64,000 bases of DNA from Merdibacter massiliensis. Lineage in GTDB: Bacteria > Bacillota_I > Bacilli_A > Erysipelotrichales > Erysipelotrichaceae. The notes beneath the pieces are model-generated. The model was not told where the DNA came from and ran no database searches. It saw only the letters and a program-made list of their open reading frames with translations. Made by a program: the position numbers and the translations under genes. Positions 51,800 through 60,482 of the stretch are shown piece by piece (the first letter of the stretch is position 1; every line of letters starts with the position of its first letter). The DNA is taken from NCBI RefSeq assembly GCF_900155395.1, contig NZ_LT699717.1, forward strand, positions 62,001 to 126,000, read 5' to 3'.

Positions 51800-53758
51800 C
51801 TATTTTGTAATTGCCTCTAAAATTTTCTCAGCAATCGGTTCAACATAAATGCTGGAACCTTTATCCTTGGTGTTTTCCATCATCACAGTCAATGCGACTT
51901 GATCATTTACCGCACATGTCCAGCCAATGACTTCTTTTCCTTCATTGACTTCTGCAGAACCGGTTTTTCCAGCCGCATGGGTTGCATTTGTTCCGTAATG
52001 ATCCATTGTTTCTTGCAAGTCCGTAAAAATCGTCTTTGCCGTCTGTGCACTGTATGCATTTTCTTTGTACACTTTGCTTTCGCCATCAGCATAGATCAAG
52101 TATGGCTGCAGGATCGTTCCTTCATTGACATATGCCGTATATAAAGCTGTCAGGTGAACTGGATTCAATAACAGATCACCTTGTCCATAACCGGTTGCCG
52201 CTAGTGTTTGTTCATCCTTTAGATTTTCTCCATAAGTAGACGCACGCAATGATAATTCAAATGGAAGCGTTTCATTGAATCCAAGTGCATCCAGAGAAGA
52301 AGAGAATGTTTCTGCGCCAATCTGATCAGCCAAACGGGCAAAGAAAATATTATCTGAATACTTCAGAGCATTTGCTAAATTACTGTCTTCTGAATACTGC
52401 TGTGTTGTTGTTACATAATGATCGCCCCAGCTGTCATCTTTTTGCCAGCGGTCTGTTTTATCATAGACTGTACCTGCCGTTATGGTCTTGCTCTCTAAGC
52501 CAATGGCACCGGTAATGGCCTTAAATGTAGATCCCGGGCAATAGGTAGATTGAAAACGGCTCAGCAACGGATTTTCTTCATCATTATTCAACTGTTCCCA
52601 TGTCTTGTCATCCATTCCATTGGCAAAATCATTTGGATCATAAGCCGGCGTGCTGACCAGTGCATAAACTTCTCCCGTTTTAGAATTCATTGCCACGCTG
52701 CTTCCAACATCATCTTTTACTTTTTCGTAAATTTCTTTTTGCATATCGATGTCGATCGTTGTTTTGATATCTTTTCCATTCACCGCTGCTTTCTCACCAA
52801 TGGTCGCAACGATCTGACCATTCTCACTCACAACTTGCACGCTGACACCATCCTGTGCATGCAGTTCCTCTTCGTAAGCAGCTTCCAAACCACTTTTACC
52901 GATCCAAGTATCTTCCGTATATCCCTTGTCAGCATACTTTTCCAGATCTTCTGCGGAAGCTTTTTGTACATATCCGCTTAAATGTGCACAGATTTCCCCA
53001 TATGGATATACACGTCCGCTCGTTTCCTGTATCTGAATACCTTGTATTGCTGAAAGCTTTTCTTTCAACTTTTCATAATCAGAAGCAGAGATCGTTTTTA
53101 CTGGTACATACAATCCATCCTGAACCCACTGTGCTTCCATCGCATTGGTAATCGTATCTTGCGAAATATCCAGTACATCAGCCAGATCCTTATAAGAAGA
53201 TCCACTTTCTTCTCCAGCCACAAAACCTACTTCATAAACTGTCCCATCTTGTGCGATTGCTTCCCCGTTTCGATCTAAGATCGAACCTCGACTAGCCTTG
53301 AGCGTCGTAACAGAAATACTGTTGTCATCACTTAATTGAGGGAAGATGAAAGAACTGTCCCAATTGATCTTATAGCCGTCTTCTTCCTCTACGACGACCA
53401 CAGATTGATCAAATGCATACGTACCGATGACCGTATCCATGCTTTCATGAAAAGATACGTTTGTCCCTGTATTTGCATCCTCGCTTTTCCACTCTGTAAA
53501 TGCAAAATTTTCCGCCTCTACACCTGCATAAATATTTTGATTGCGTGCCACAAAATCCTCTTTGCTCCATCTTTCCTTTGCATCGCTGCTCAAATAATCA
53601 TACATTTCTTCATATTTTCCTTCTTGCAGCAGCGAAACGAATGCCTGCACGCTTTTTTGCGGTGTCGCGCGTGTTAAGATAACTGCTGCAACGATCACAA
53701 CTATTAACACGGCTGCTGCTATCCCCGCAGCAATTCCCAATTTCTTTTTATCCCTCAT
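51800..53758 (-). CDS. Class B penicillin-binding protein (MecA/PBP3-like)
   Basis: Transpeptidase of 652 residues that cross-links peptidoglycan. One N-terminal membrane helix (about 9-28), an NTF2-like MecA-type domain (about 32-140), the PBP dimerisation domain (SRGSILDRNGEAIA), then the transpeptidase with Ser410 in PGSTFK, SDN at 468-470 and KTG at 598-600. The MecA-type N-terminal domain places it with low-affinity enzymes such as PBP2a and PbpC, but affinity cannot be read from sequence. Single gene with GAGGGG ahead of ATG. Confidence 0.94.
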   Translation of the reverse strand: MRDKKKLGIAAGIAAAVLIVVIVAAVILTRATPQKSVQAFVSLLQEGKYEEMYDYLSSDAKERWSKEDFVARNQNIYAGVEAENFAFTEWKSEDANTGTNVSFHESMDTVIGTYAFDQSVVVVEEEDGYKINWDSSFIFPQLSDDNSISVTTLKASRGSILDRNGEAIAQDGTVYEVGFVAGEESGSSYKDLADVLDISQDTITNAMEAQWVQDGLYVPVKTISASDYEKLKEKLSAIQGIQIQETSGRVYPYGEICAHLSGYVQKASAEDLEKYADKGYTEDTWIGKSGLEAAYEEELHAQDGVSVQVVSENGQIVATIGEKAAVNGKDIKTTIDIDMQKEIYEKVKDDVGSSVAMNSKTGEVYALVSTPAYDPNDFANGMDDKTWEQLNNDEENPLLSRFQSTYCPGSTFKAITGAIGLESKTITAGTVYDKTDRWQKDDSWGDHYVTTTQQYSEDSNLANALKYSDNIFFARLADQIGAETFSSSLDALGFNETLPFELSLRASTYGENLKDEQTLAATGYGQGDLLLNPVHLTALYTAYVNEGTILQPYLIYADGESKVYKENAYSAQTAKTIFTDLQETMDHYGTNATHAAGKTGSAEVNEGKEVIGWTCAVNDQVALTVMMENTKDKGSSIYVEPIAEKILEAITK

Positions 53759-53778
53759 CTTTTGTTTCCCCTCTCTTT

Positions 53779-54582
53779 TTATAACTTATGCGAAAATGCA
53801 AGATCATCAAGAAAAGCTAAAGACAGTCCCTGTATGATCGTATCCACAATTGCAAACCGCTCTGTTGACAAATAATCTTGCGGCGTATGTGCATCGAGCC
53901 CATAAACAACCGAATTCCCTATTTGCGCTGCTATTTCCCAAAATCTTCGATATGGATATGCGATCCTTTTTTCTTTCCCGTACATGCGCCATCCATATCG
54001 GCTGCCGCCTAAATTCACTTCCAATGGTACATTTGCCTTTTTTGCCGCCAGACAGATCATCTTCGCCGCCGTATCGCATGCGTTGTTCCATTGTGCACGT
54101 CCATACATGAACATATCCGGATGCGCAACGATATCCGCCATGCCTTCTTCCAGTGCCTCTTTGATCTGGCCTGCATACAACAAAATATGTGCATCATCTG
54201 TTTCTACATAATAGTCTCCCAATGCCTTTCCATCACGTACAGCCATGGAATGCTGACCGATGATACAATAGTCCATCTGGTTTCGATACACTTGCAGTTC
54301 TTTCTTATATGCTTGATAATTTTCAATTTCCAAACCGATGTAAATATCGATCTGATCCTTATACTTTGCCTGTAAATGTTGAATAGAACGAATATAGTCC
54401 TCTAATTCACTGACATCCATACGTTCTCTTGGATGATATTGACCAGGATAGGGAGCATGATCGCTGAATCCGATCTTGGTGTAGCCGGCTTTGATGGCAG
54501 CTAACACATACTCCTCATCTTCCCCAACAGCATGTCCGCATCGTTTCGTATGTCCATGGTAATTAAAGCTCTGTTTCATCAT
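53779..54582 (-). CDS. PHP-domain histidinol-phosphatase-like protein
   Basis: A 267-residue PHP phosphoesterase with metal motifs YHGHTKRCGHA, GFSDHAPYP, GLEIE, GQHSMAV, VAHPDMFMYG and GLDAHTP. Family members dephosphorylate histidinol phosphate, but with no his genes nearby it may act on another phosphate ester. Nine bases before the YitT gene on the same strand. Confidence 0.85.
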   Translation of the reverse strand: MMKQSFNYHGHTKRCGHAVGEDEEYVLAAIKAGYTKIGFSDHAPYPGQYHPRERMDVSELEDYIRSIQHLQAKYKDQIDIYIGLEIENYQAYKKELQVYRNQMDYCIIGQHSMAVRDGKALGDYYVETDDAHILLYAGQIKEALEEGMADIVAHPDMFMYGRAQWNNACDTAAKMICLAAKKANVPLEVNLGGSRYGWRMYGKEKRIAYPYRRFWEIAAQIGNSVVYGLDAHTPQDYLSTERFAIVDTIIQGLSLAFLDDLAFSHKL

Positions 54583-54590
54583 ATCTCCTC

Positions 54591-55472
54591 TTAAAAATCT
54601 TCTTCTTCATATGTAAAACCTAAACCGTGCACCTCATCTGTATCTGTCACTATTATAAATGCATTCGGATCGACTTTTAACACTTCATGTTCCAGCATCG
54701 GGTATTGTTTTTTAGAAACTACCACCATGATCACCGGACGCTGTTCATGCGTATAGCCTCCATGCCCGCTTAAGATCGTCGTACCTCTGGCTAATTCCTG
54801 ATGAATATACTGTAACATTTCTTCATAACGTTCCGATATGATCATGCAATTTTTTGATTTGATAGCTCCTAATGTCAACATCTTATCTATGGAAACACTG
54901 CTGATAAACACTGATAAGATTCCTACCAGTGCCGCTTGGAAACCATATGTTGCAATACCTAACAATACAGTCAATGCATCTGTGATCAATACCAGCGTCG
55001 CTAAAGGAAGATGCGTATATTTATGCGCCACTAGCGGAGGAATATCCATACCGCCGCTGCTGGCCCCAAAGCGAAAGATCAAACCAACACCGCATCCCAT
55101 AAAGATACCGCCGTAGATCGTTGCCAGATAACGGTCCATCACAAAGTAATCTGTAGGAAAATAAAAAGTAACAAACCAAGATAAAAAGGAAATCAATAAA
55201 GGGTAACAGATTGTAGAAACCAACGTTTTTAAAGCAAAGCGCTTTCCTAAAAAAAACAATCCTACAAAAAATAAAGCAACCGTCAATCCATTGATCACGA
55301 TCGTCGGATCTACATCAATCAAAGGCTGCAGCGCAACAGCAATACCAGCCACTCCGCCGGTCAGCACATCATTTGGCAAGATAAAGACCGTAACACCGAT
55401 TGCTAACACCAAATTTCCAATCATGACAAAGAAAAGATCTTTCCATGCTTCTTTATTTTTCAATCTGCTCAC
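54591..55472 (-). CDS. YitT family membrane protein
   Basis: A 293-residue protein with about five to six helices (YitT membrane domain, with FRFGASSGGMDIPP) and a C-terminal DUF2179 domain (SGHGGYTHEQRPVIMVVVSKKQ). Widespread in Firmicutes with unsettled function, thought to be a transporter or its regulator. Confidence 0.88.
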   Translation of the reverse strand: MSRLKNKEAWKDLFFVMIGNLVLAIGVTVFILPNDVLTGGVAGIAVALQPLIDVDPTIVINGLTVALFFVGLFFLGKRFALKTLVSTICYPLLISFLSWFVTFYFPTDYFVMDRYLATIYGGIFMGCGVGLIFRFGASSGGMDIPPLVAHKYTHLPLATLVLITDALTVLLGIATYGFQAALVGILSVFISSVSIDKMLTLGAIKSKNCMIISERYEEMLQYIHQELARGTTILSGHGGYTHEQRPVIMVVVSKKQYPMLEHEVLKVDPNAFIIVTDTDEVHGLGFTYEEEDF

Positions 55473-55577
55473 TTCCTTATCTTTCCATCTGTTTCCATTA
55501 TAGCATGTAAAAATAAGAAAGAAAGCGCATCATTTTATTACACCTCTAAGTTTTTTTCATGCAACTGCAACGCTGTT

Positions 55578-55964
55578 TTATGAAAAAAGAGAGGCAAACC
55601 AAGATTTAGGCTCTACTTCCGCTACACAATAATTCCATTTTGCAAGGGTCCCTTTCACCAAAGCCCCCTCACCATCTCCTTGCGTGATCTGCAAGGTCCC
55701 TTGTTCCATACCTGCTTTGACATCCTGGCTTTCAAACAGAGACAAGTTATGTACCAATACGGTATATCGGCTGTCTTTTTGTATTCCCATCATCAAATCC
55801 GCATACGTATCTTGTAATTTTTTTTGCAATGGATACGTTTCTTTTGTATCGGAATCAAAATGAATCTCATATGCAACACCTTCTTTGTCTTTCGCCACGA
55901 CTCCGCCGCTGAGCAAACATAGCCAGACGATTGTAAACAAAGCAAATTGTTTTTTCTTCAACAT
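55578..55964 (-). CDS. Small secreted protein of unknown function
   Basis: A 128-residue protein with a signal peptide (basic MLKKKQFALF, hydrophobic run, cleavage near VVAKDKEG) and a mature domain of about 100 residues with no recognised family. The ATG at 55964 is five bases after GGAGG; earlier in-frame starts lack a ribosome site. A GC-rich palindrome (55981-56000, CCGCGC/GCGCGG) lies in its leader. The IS110 element begins shortly beyond. Confidence 0.65.
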   Translation of the reverse strand: MLKKKQFALFTIVWLCLLSGGVVAKDKEGVAYEIHFDSDTKETYPLQKKLQDTYADLMMGIQKDSRYTVLVHNLSLFESQDVKAGMEQGTLQITQGDGEGALVKGTLAKWNYCVAEVEPKSWFASLFS

Positions 55965-56057
55965 ATATTCCTCCATTTTCCCGCGCCTAAGGTCGCGCGG
56001 ACACAAATATTTCATCAATAAATCTCACACGTCTCATTTTTTCGTGTTACCATATAA

Positions 56058-56241
56058 GAGAGGTGGTACACTACAGAGCACGTGGAGGTGAGTAGGAATT
56101 CTACTCAATTGAATATCCTGTATATATATAAGTTGCCGTCATCATCTCAAGCACAAATAAGTAGGACTTTGAGCCTGGACACTTATGATTGTTCAATCAA
56201 CTGTTGTCGATTCGCTTTGATGACAGTCAATGCCACCTCTC
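56058..56241 (+). ncRNA. Candidate IS110 bridge RNA
   Basis: The non-coding region before the transposase is bracketed by a perfect nine-base complement: GAGAGGTGG (56058-56066) and CCACCTCTC (56233-56241). Inside are hairpins GAGTAG/CTACTC (56090-56106), ATAAGT/ACTTAT and GATTG/CAATC. IS110 elements encode here a structured RNA whose loops pair with target and donor DNA. Size and position fit; guide loops were not assigned. Confidence 0.65.
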
Positions 56242-56265
56242 CTTTTGCATGAAAGGAGTTTTTTT

Positions 56266-57522
56266 ATGGTAATGAAAATCGTTCGTTTCAACTGTTGTGG
56301 CATGGATGTTCACAAAAACCTGGTTGTCGCTACTATTGGGATCACCGATAGAAAGACCAACATTACAGAATACTTCCAACGATCCTTCTCCACTTTAAAC
56401 TCCGACCTATACCGTTTAAAGGATTGGCTGCGATCTCATCACTGTTCTGATGTCTGTATGGAGTCTACCGGTAAATACTGGATCCCGATCTTTAACATTC
56501 TTGAAGATGAGACCAATGTCCATTTAACTCACCCCAAGTATGTCAAAGCCATCAAAGGCAAGAAGACAGATAAGAAAGATTCCAAATGGATCTGTGATCT
56601 CTTCAAACATGATCTGATCAAGTTTTCGTTTATCCCTCCCAAAGAAATTCGGGAGATGCGTGAGATCGCACGTTACAGATACAAACTGGTCTGCATGCGT
56701 TCTTCAGAACGGAATCGTTATCAAAACTGTATGACCATTTCTAATGTCGGTCTGGCTTCTGTTGTTTCAGATCCTTTTGGCAAGACGGCTTCCAACATTA
56801 TGAAAGAAGTCATGAAATCCAATGTGATCGATGATGACAAGATCCTAAAGCTCGTTCACAAAAACTGTAAGAACAAAGATAAGATACTGGACTCTCTTCA
56901 TGGCTATCACATTGAATCGGATCAACGATTCAAGATGGAAAAATCTTTGGATCATATGGAATATTTAGATCAGCTCATTGATTCATGCGAAGTGGAATTG
57001 ATTAAGCGTGCGTATCCTTTTCGCAGATCTTTTCAGCACATCACACAAATAAAAGGAATCAGTGCTTTATCTGCTATTCTTATCATCTCTGAAATAGGAA
57101 TTGATATGTCTCAGTTCGAATCCGACAAACAGCTTGTCAGTTGGGCCGGACTTTCTCCTGCCAACAACGAGAGTGCCGGCAAGAAAAAGTCAGTCCGTAT
57201 CTCAAAAGCTGGACAGTATCTCAAACCTCTGCTTGTCCAATGTGCTTTATCGGCCATCAAAGATAAGACATCTTATTTTGGAAGAAAGTATTCCAATATC
57301 AAGAAACGACGAGGTCATAAGAAAGCAATCATTGCGATCGCACGCATGATGCTGGTCAGCATCTACCACATGATCCTTACAGGAGAAGAATTTAATCCAT
57401 GTGACCATGAATCCTTTATGGATCCAAAACCAAACGCCAATCCTTCACTTACAGTTGAAAAAGCATTGAACTTTTTAAAACAATCTGGCATTGATATTTC
57501 TTCTATTCCAGTCAACTTATAA
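56266..57522 (+). CDS. IS110-family transposase
   Basis: Bridge-RNA-guided recombinase of 418 residues. The N-terminal RuvC-like domain has the DEDD residues Asp14 (CGMDVHKN), Glu66 (CMESTGKYW), Asp102 and Asp105 (KTDKKDSKW). A coiled linker follows, then the Tnp domain (about 260-370) with the serine-bearing LSPANNESAGKK. AAAGGAG is seven bases before the ATG at 56266. Both IS copies point the same way. Confidence 0.96.
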   Translation: MVMKIVRFNCCGMDVHKNLVVATIGITDRKTNITEYFQRSFSTLNSDLYRLKDWLRSHHCSDVCMESTGKYWIPIFNILEDETNVHLTHPKYVKAIKGKKTDKKDSKWICDLFKHDLIKFSFIPPKEIREMREIARYRYKLVCMRSSERNRYQNCMTISNVGLASVVSDPFGKTASNIMKEVMKSNVIDDDKILKLVHKNCKNKDKILDSLHGYHIESDQRFKMEKSLDHMEYLDQLIDSCEVELIKRAYPFRRSFQHITQIKGISALSAILIISEIGIDMSQFESDKQLVSWAGLSPANNESAGKKKSVRISKAGQYLKPLLVQCALSAIKDKTSYFGRKYSNIKKRRGHKKAIIAIARMMLVSIYHMILTGEEFNPCDHESFMDPKPNANPSLTVEKALNFLKQSGIDISSIPVNL

Positions 57523-57755
57523 ATTTTTTCGATATCTTTTACCTCCTGTTTTTAAGTCGGCCCTTTTTGCGCATTTTTATTCACACTTTTCACCTCGTAT
57601 TTGAAGTATAGGTATACTTGTCCTTTTTTATACCTTAAATATCCATTTATTTCCTAATATCTTATGAACAATGTGCCAAAAAAACGGTATACAACAAGTT
57701 TGAACTGTCTTTCTATTTTTGATAAAATTTACGTAATTGAATAGCGGGTGATTTC

Positions 57756-60482
57756 ATGAATACATTTCAATCATTTTCTTTTGGCAGCATCATTTTGGTT
57801 GATGATGCATTGCGCTTGCCCTTGCAGCAATCCCTATTGAAAGAGAAAAGAGGAATGCTCGGCGTCTCTTTTCTCTCCTTGAAAAACTGGATCAAACAAT
57901 TTCAATCAAACGAGAACCATGATGATGCGCTTTTATTTGCCTACCGTCAACTATTAGAAGAACATAAAGAACAGTTCCCGATCTTTCGCTCACAATTTTC
58001 TGATAGCGCATTTTTAAAAGAATGCGCAAATTTCGTTCAGGAATTAAAATTATATGATGTTCCTTTGGATTCCTTGCCTTCGCAAACACCAAGCGAAAGA
58101 GAAAGAAAGCAGCTTCTTTCTCTTTTACTGCCCCTGCCTTGTGCTGGAGATGAAAAAAAGAAAGCATTGCGGCAGATACAGGCAATCACGGATGCATCCC
58201 ATATTTTCATTTATCCCTCTTTTTTTACTTATTACGAACAAACGATCATACAGCTTCTTCTCGAAAAAGGAGCAGCGATGCTGCAAGCAGAATTGCAAGA
58301 ACAAACACCTGCATTCTATTACGCTGTAAATATGCGTCAGGAAATAGAAGGCATTGCTCAAATGATCATTGAAAAGGGACAACTTGCAGAAGATATTTCG
58401 CTTTGTGTGCTGGATCCGTTCTACGAACCGTTAGCGGCACAGATCTTTGATCGTTATCATATTCCTTACACCATCGTATCAAGCAGCTTGCAGGTCGATC
58501 TTTCTGCGCAAATGCAAGCTTGGCTGCACTATCTGGCAAACCCTTCACAACAAACCTTGATTGATCTGTTGAATACCCACGCATTTGCTTTTGAGACGAA
58601 CGCCCTCATTCAATATACGCAATTGTTTCATGAAAGGATCACAGATCCTATCCAGCTACACAGCAATCAAATACAAACAGGTGCGCTCTTCGATGAATAT
58701 ACGCTCAAACAGATTCAAAAGTTAGAAGAGAAAGCGATACAGCAGCAAACACAGTTACTGCCTGTCTTGCAAGAAGCGCTCTCCTGTTCACCGCAAGAAG
58801 TGCTTGCTTTCCTTTGTGACCAGTTTGCAAAACGCTATCCAAAGCCAAGTGAAGAGCAGCTGCGCTGCATGAAGCAAATACAAGATCTCTTCCATGAAGT
58901 GTATGATCATCTGCATGTAAAAGAAGATCTTGGATTTCTAGAACAATTATTAAAAGCGAAGCAAATTGCAACTGGATATGATCAATTACAGGGTGTGATG
59001 ATCCATACGATAAAAGAATTGCATCATGAACGAAAGATTCGTTATGTTTGCGGTGCAACCATGGATGCATGGCCTAACTTTGTTCCCCGAAAAGGCATAT
59101 TTGATGAGAAGTATTGTGTCGATCTTGCTCTGCCTTCCATGGAACAACGCTATCAGCAACATTTGATGCAGTGTGAACAATTATATCATGCGCAGCAAAC
59201 GCTGATCGTCACATACCCGCTAGGCACTTATGAAGGGAAGACAAAAGAAGCCAGCTTGGAGATGGAACAATACATGGAATCATATCATATACAGGCAAAA
59301 GCATTGCCTCTATCAGCTGTCCATATTCAACAGCGCCATTTGCCTGCACTGGATACATCGATTGCTAAACAGCTATATTTACAAGATGGAAAATTACAAG
59401 GTTCCATTTCTGCTTTTGAACGCTATCGCCAGTGTCCTTATTCTTATTTTTTACGTTATGGATTGCGTTTAAAGAAACAAAAAAGCGAAGTGGATGACGC
59501 CAAGATTGGTTCTTTGATCCACGCACTGTTACAGCAATTGTGTGAAGAACATGGTAAAGCCTATGTTCAGATTGCTGCAAAAGAGTTGATCGAACGCATC
59601 CAGAATGAATTTCTGCCGTTACACCAGCTCTATCCAAAAAGAGAACAGGAAATCAAACAATGGCAGATACGTTTGACAAAACAATTGCAAGTTCTGTTTT
59701 CGACACTCTCTTCATTGGAAGAACACAATCATTTACAAGCACGCGGCTTTGAACGTCCTTTTACCTATACACTGCCTCTTTCAGCGGCCGATTTGGAAAT
59801 GCATGGTGTGATCGACCGTATCGATACAAGCAATCATATGGGTGTGATCTTAGATTATAAAAGCAGCAAAAAAACACTCAGTGCCGCAAAAGTATACAGC
59901 GGTCTGCAATTACAGCTTTTGACCTATGCAATCGTCCTGGAAGAAGGCGATATTCCTGATTTCGAAGAAATCAAGGAAGTGCTTGGCGCCTTTTACATCT
60001 CAACGAAAATGGAAAGCATACAGCAGCCGGCTTTAAAGATCCAGCGTCAAAAGAAAACCTGTGTACCGGTTGAAAAAGAAGAAATGATACGTGAACTGCA
60101 AAAGAAACAACGATTAAACGGCTGGATTTTCTCGACATCGATCGATCTTTTTGACGATGATGCCACACACGTCGCCAATTTAAAGATGGATAGTAAGGGA
60201 GCCGTTGTAGGCAGAGATAAAAATGCGATCCGTTCATTATCCTCATTAAAAGCAGGAATCCAAAAGATCCTGACCTATATCGGAGAAAACATCTTGCAAG
60301 GAAATATTGTCTGTGAACCAAGCGAAAACGCTTGTAGCTATTGCGATTTTCATTGTATCTGCCGTTTTCATGGACAGCCCTATCCAAAAGCAGCCATTAT
60401 TGATGAACAGATGGAATACTGTATCGATCTGCCTCATCCACTAAAGGAAAAGGAGGAAGAAGTAGATGCCAAATTGGAATGA
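57756..60482 (+). CDS. addB: ATP-dependent helicase/nuclease subunit B (AddB/RexB-like)
   Basis: Second subunit of the AddAB recombinational repair nuclease, 908 residues, short of the usual about 1150. The N-terminus lacks the Walker A of B. subtilis AddB and begins at the equivalent of the next strand, as in RexB; an in-frame stop lies six codons upstream, so this is not a missed start. The C-terminal PD-(D/E)XK nuclease has GVILDYKSSK. The iron-sulfur cysteines are in RYRQCPYSYF and the C.YC..HC cluster near the end. It overlaps addA by 17 bases. Confidence 0.93.
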   Translation: MNTFQSFSFGSIILVDDALRLPLQQSLLKEKRGMLGVSFLSLKNWIKQFQSNENHDDALLFAYRQLLEEHKEQFPIFRSQFSDSAFLKECANFVQELKLYDVPLDSLPSQTPSERERKQLLSLLLPLPCAGDEKKKALRQIQAITDASHIFIYPSFFTYYEQTIIQLLLEKGAAMLQAELQEQTPAFYYAVNMRQEIEGIAQMIIEKGQLAEDISLCVLDPFYEPLAAQIFDRYHIPYTIVSSSLQVDLSAQMQAWLHYLANPSQQTLIDLLNTHAFAFETNALIQYTQLFHERITDPIQLHSNQIQTGALFDEYTLKQIQKLEEKAIQQQTQLLPVLQEALSCSPQEVLAFLCDQFAKRYPKPSEEQLRCMKQIQDLFHEVYDHLHVKEDLGFLEQLLKAKQIATGYDQLQGVMIHTIKELHHERKIRYVCGATMDAWPNFVPRKGIFDEKYCVDLALPSMEQRYQQHLMQCEQLYHAQQTLIVTYPLGTYEGKTKEASLEMEQYMESYHIQAKALPLSAVHIQQRHLPALDTSIAKQLYLQDGKLQGSISAFERYRQCPYSYFLRYGLRLKKQKSEVDDAKIGSLIHALLQQLCEEHGKAYVQIAAKELIERIQNEFLPLHQLYPKREQEIKQWQIRLTKQLQVLFSTLSSLEEHNHLQARGFERPFTYTLPLSAADLEMHGVIDRIDTSNHMGVILDYKSSKKTLSAAKVYSGLQLQLLTYAIVLEEGDIPDFEEIKEVLGAFYISTKMESIQQPALKIQRQKKTCVPVEKEEMIRELQKKQRLNGWIFSTSIDLFDDDATHVANLKMDSKGAVVGRDKNAIRSLSSLKAGIQKILTYIGENILQGNIVCEPSENACSYCDFHCICRFHGQPYPKAAIIDEQMEYCIDLPHPLKEKEEEVDAKLE

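Larger units (their letters stand above)
56058..57588 (+). mobile_element. IS110-family insertion sequence, complete copy
   Basis: A non-coding left part with a candidate bridge RNA (56058-56241), the transposase (56266-57522) and a right end of 66 bases matching the other copy down to CACACTT at 57588. The exact left end was not found; it lies within about 50 bases before 56058. IS110 elements have no classic terminal inverted repeats, and none are seen. A long left non-coding region is the arrangement of the IS110 subgroup; in IS1111 it is on the right. Confidence 0.88.
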
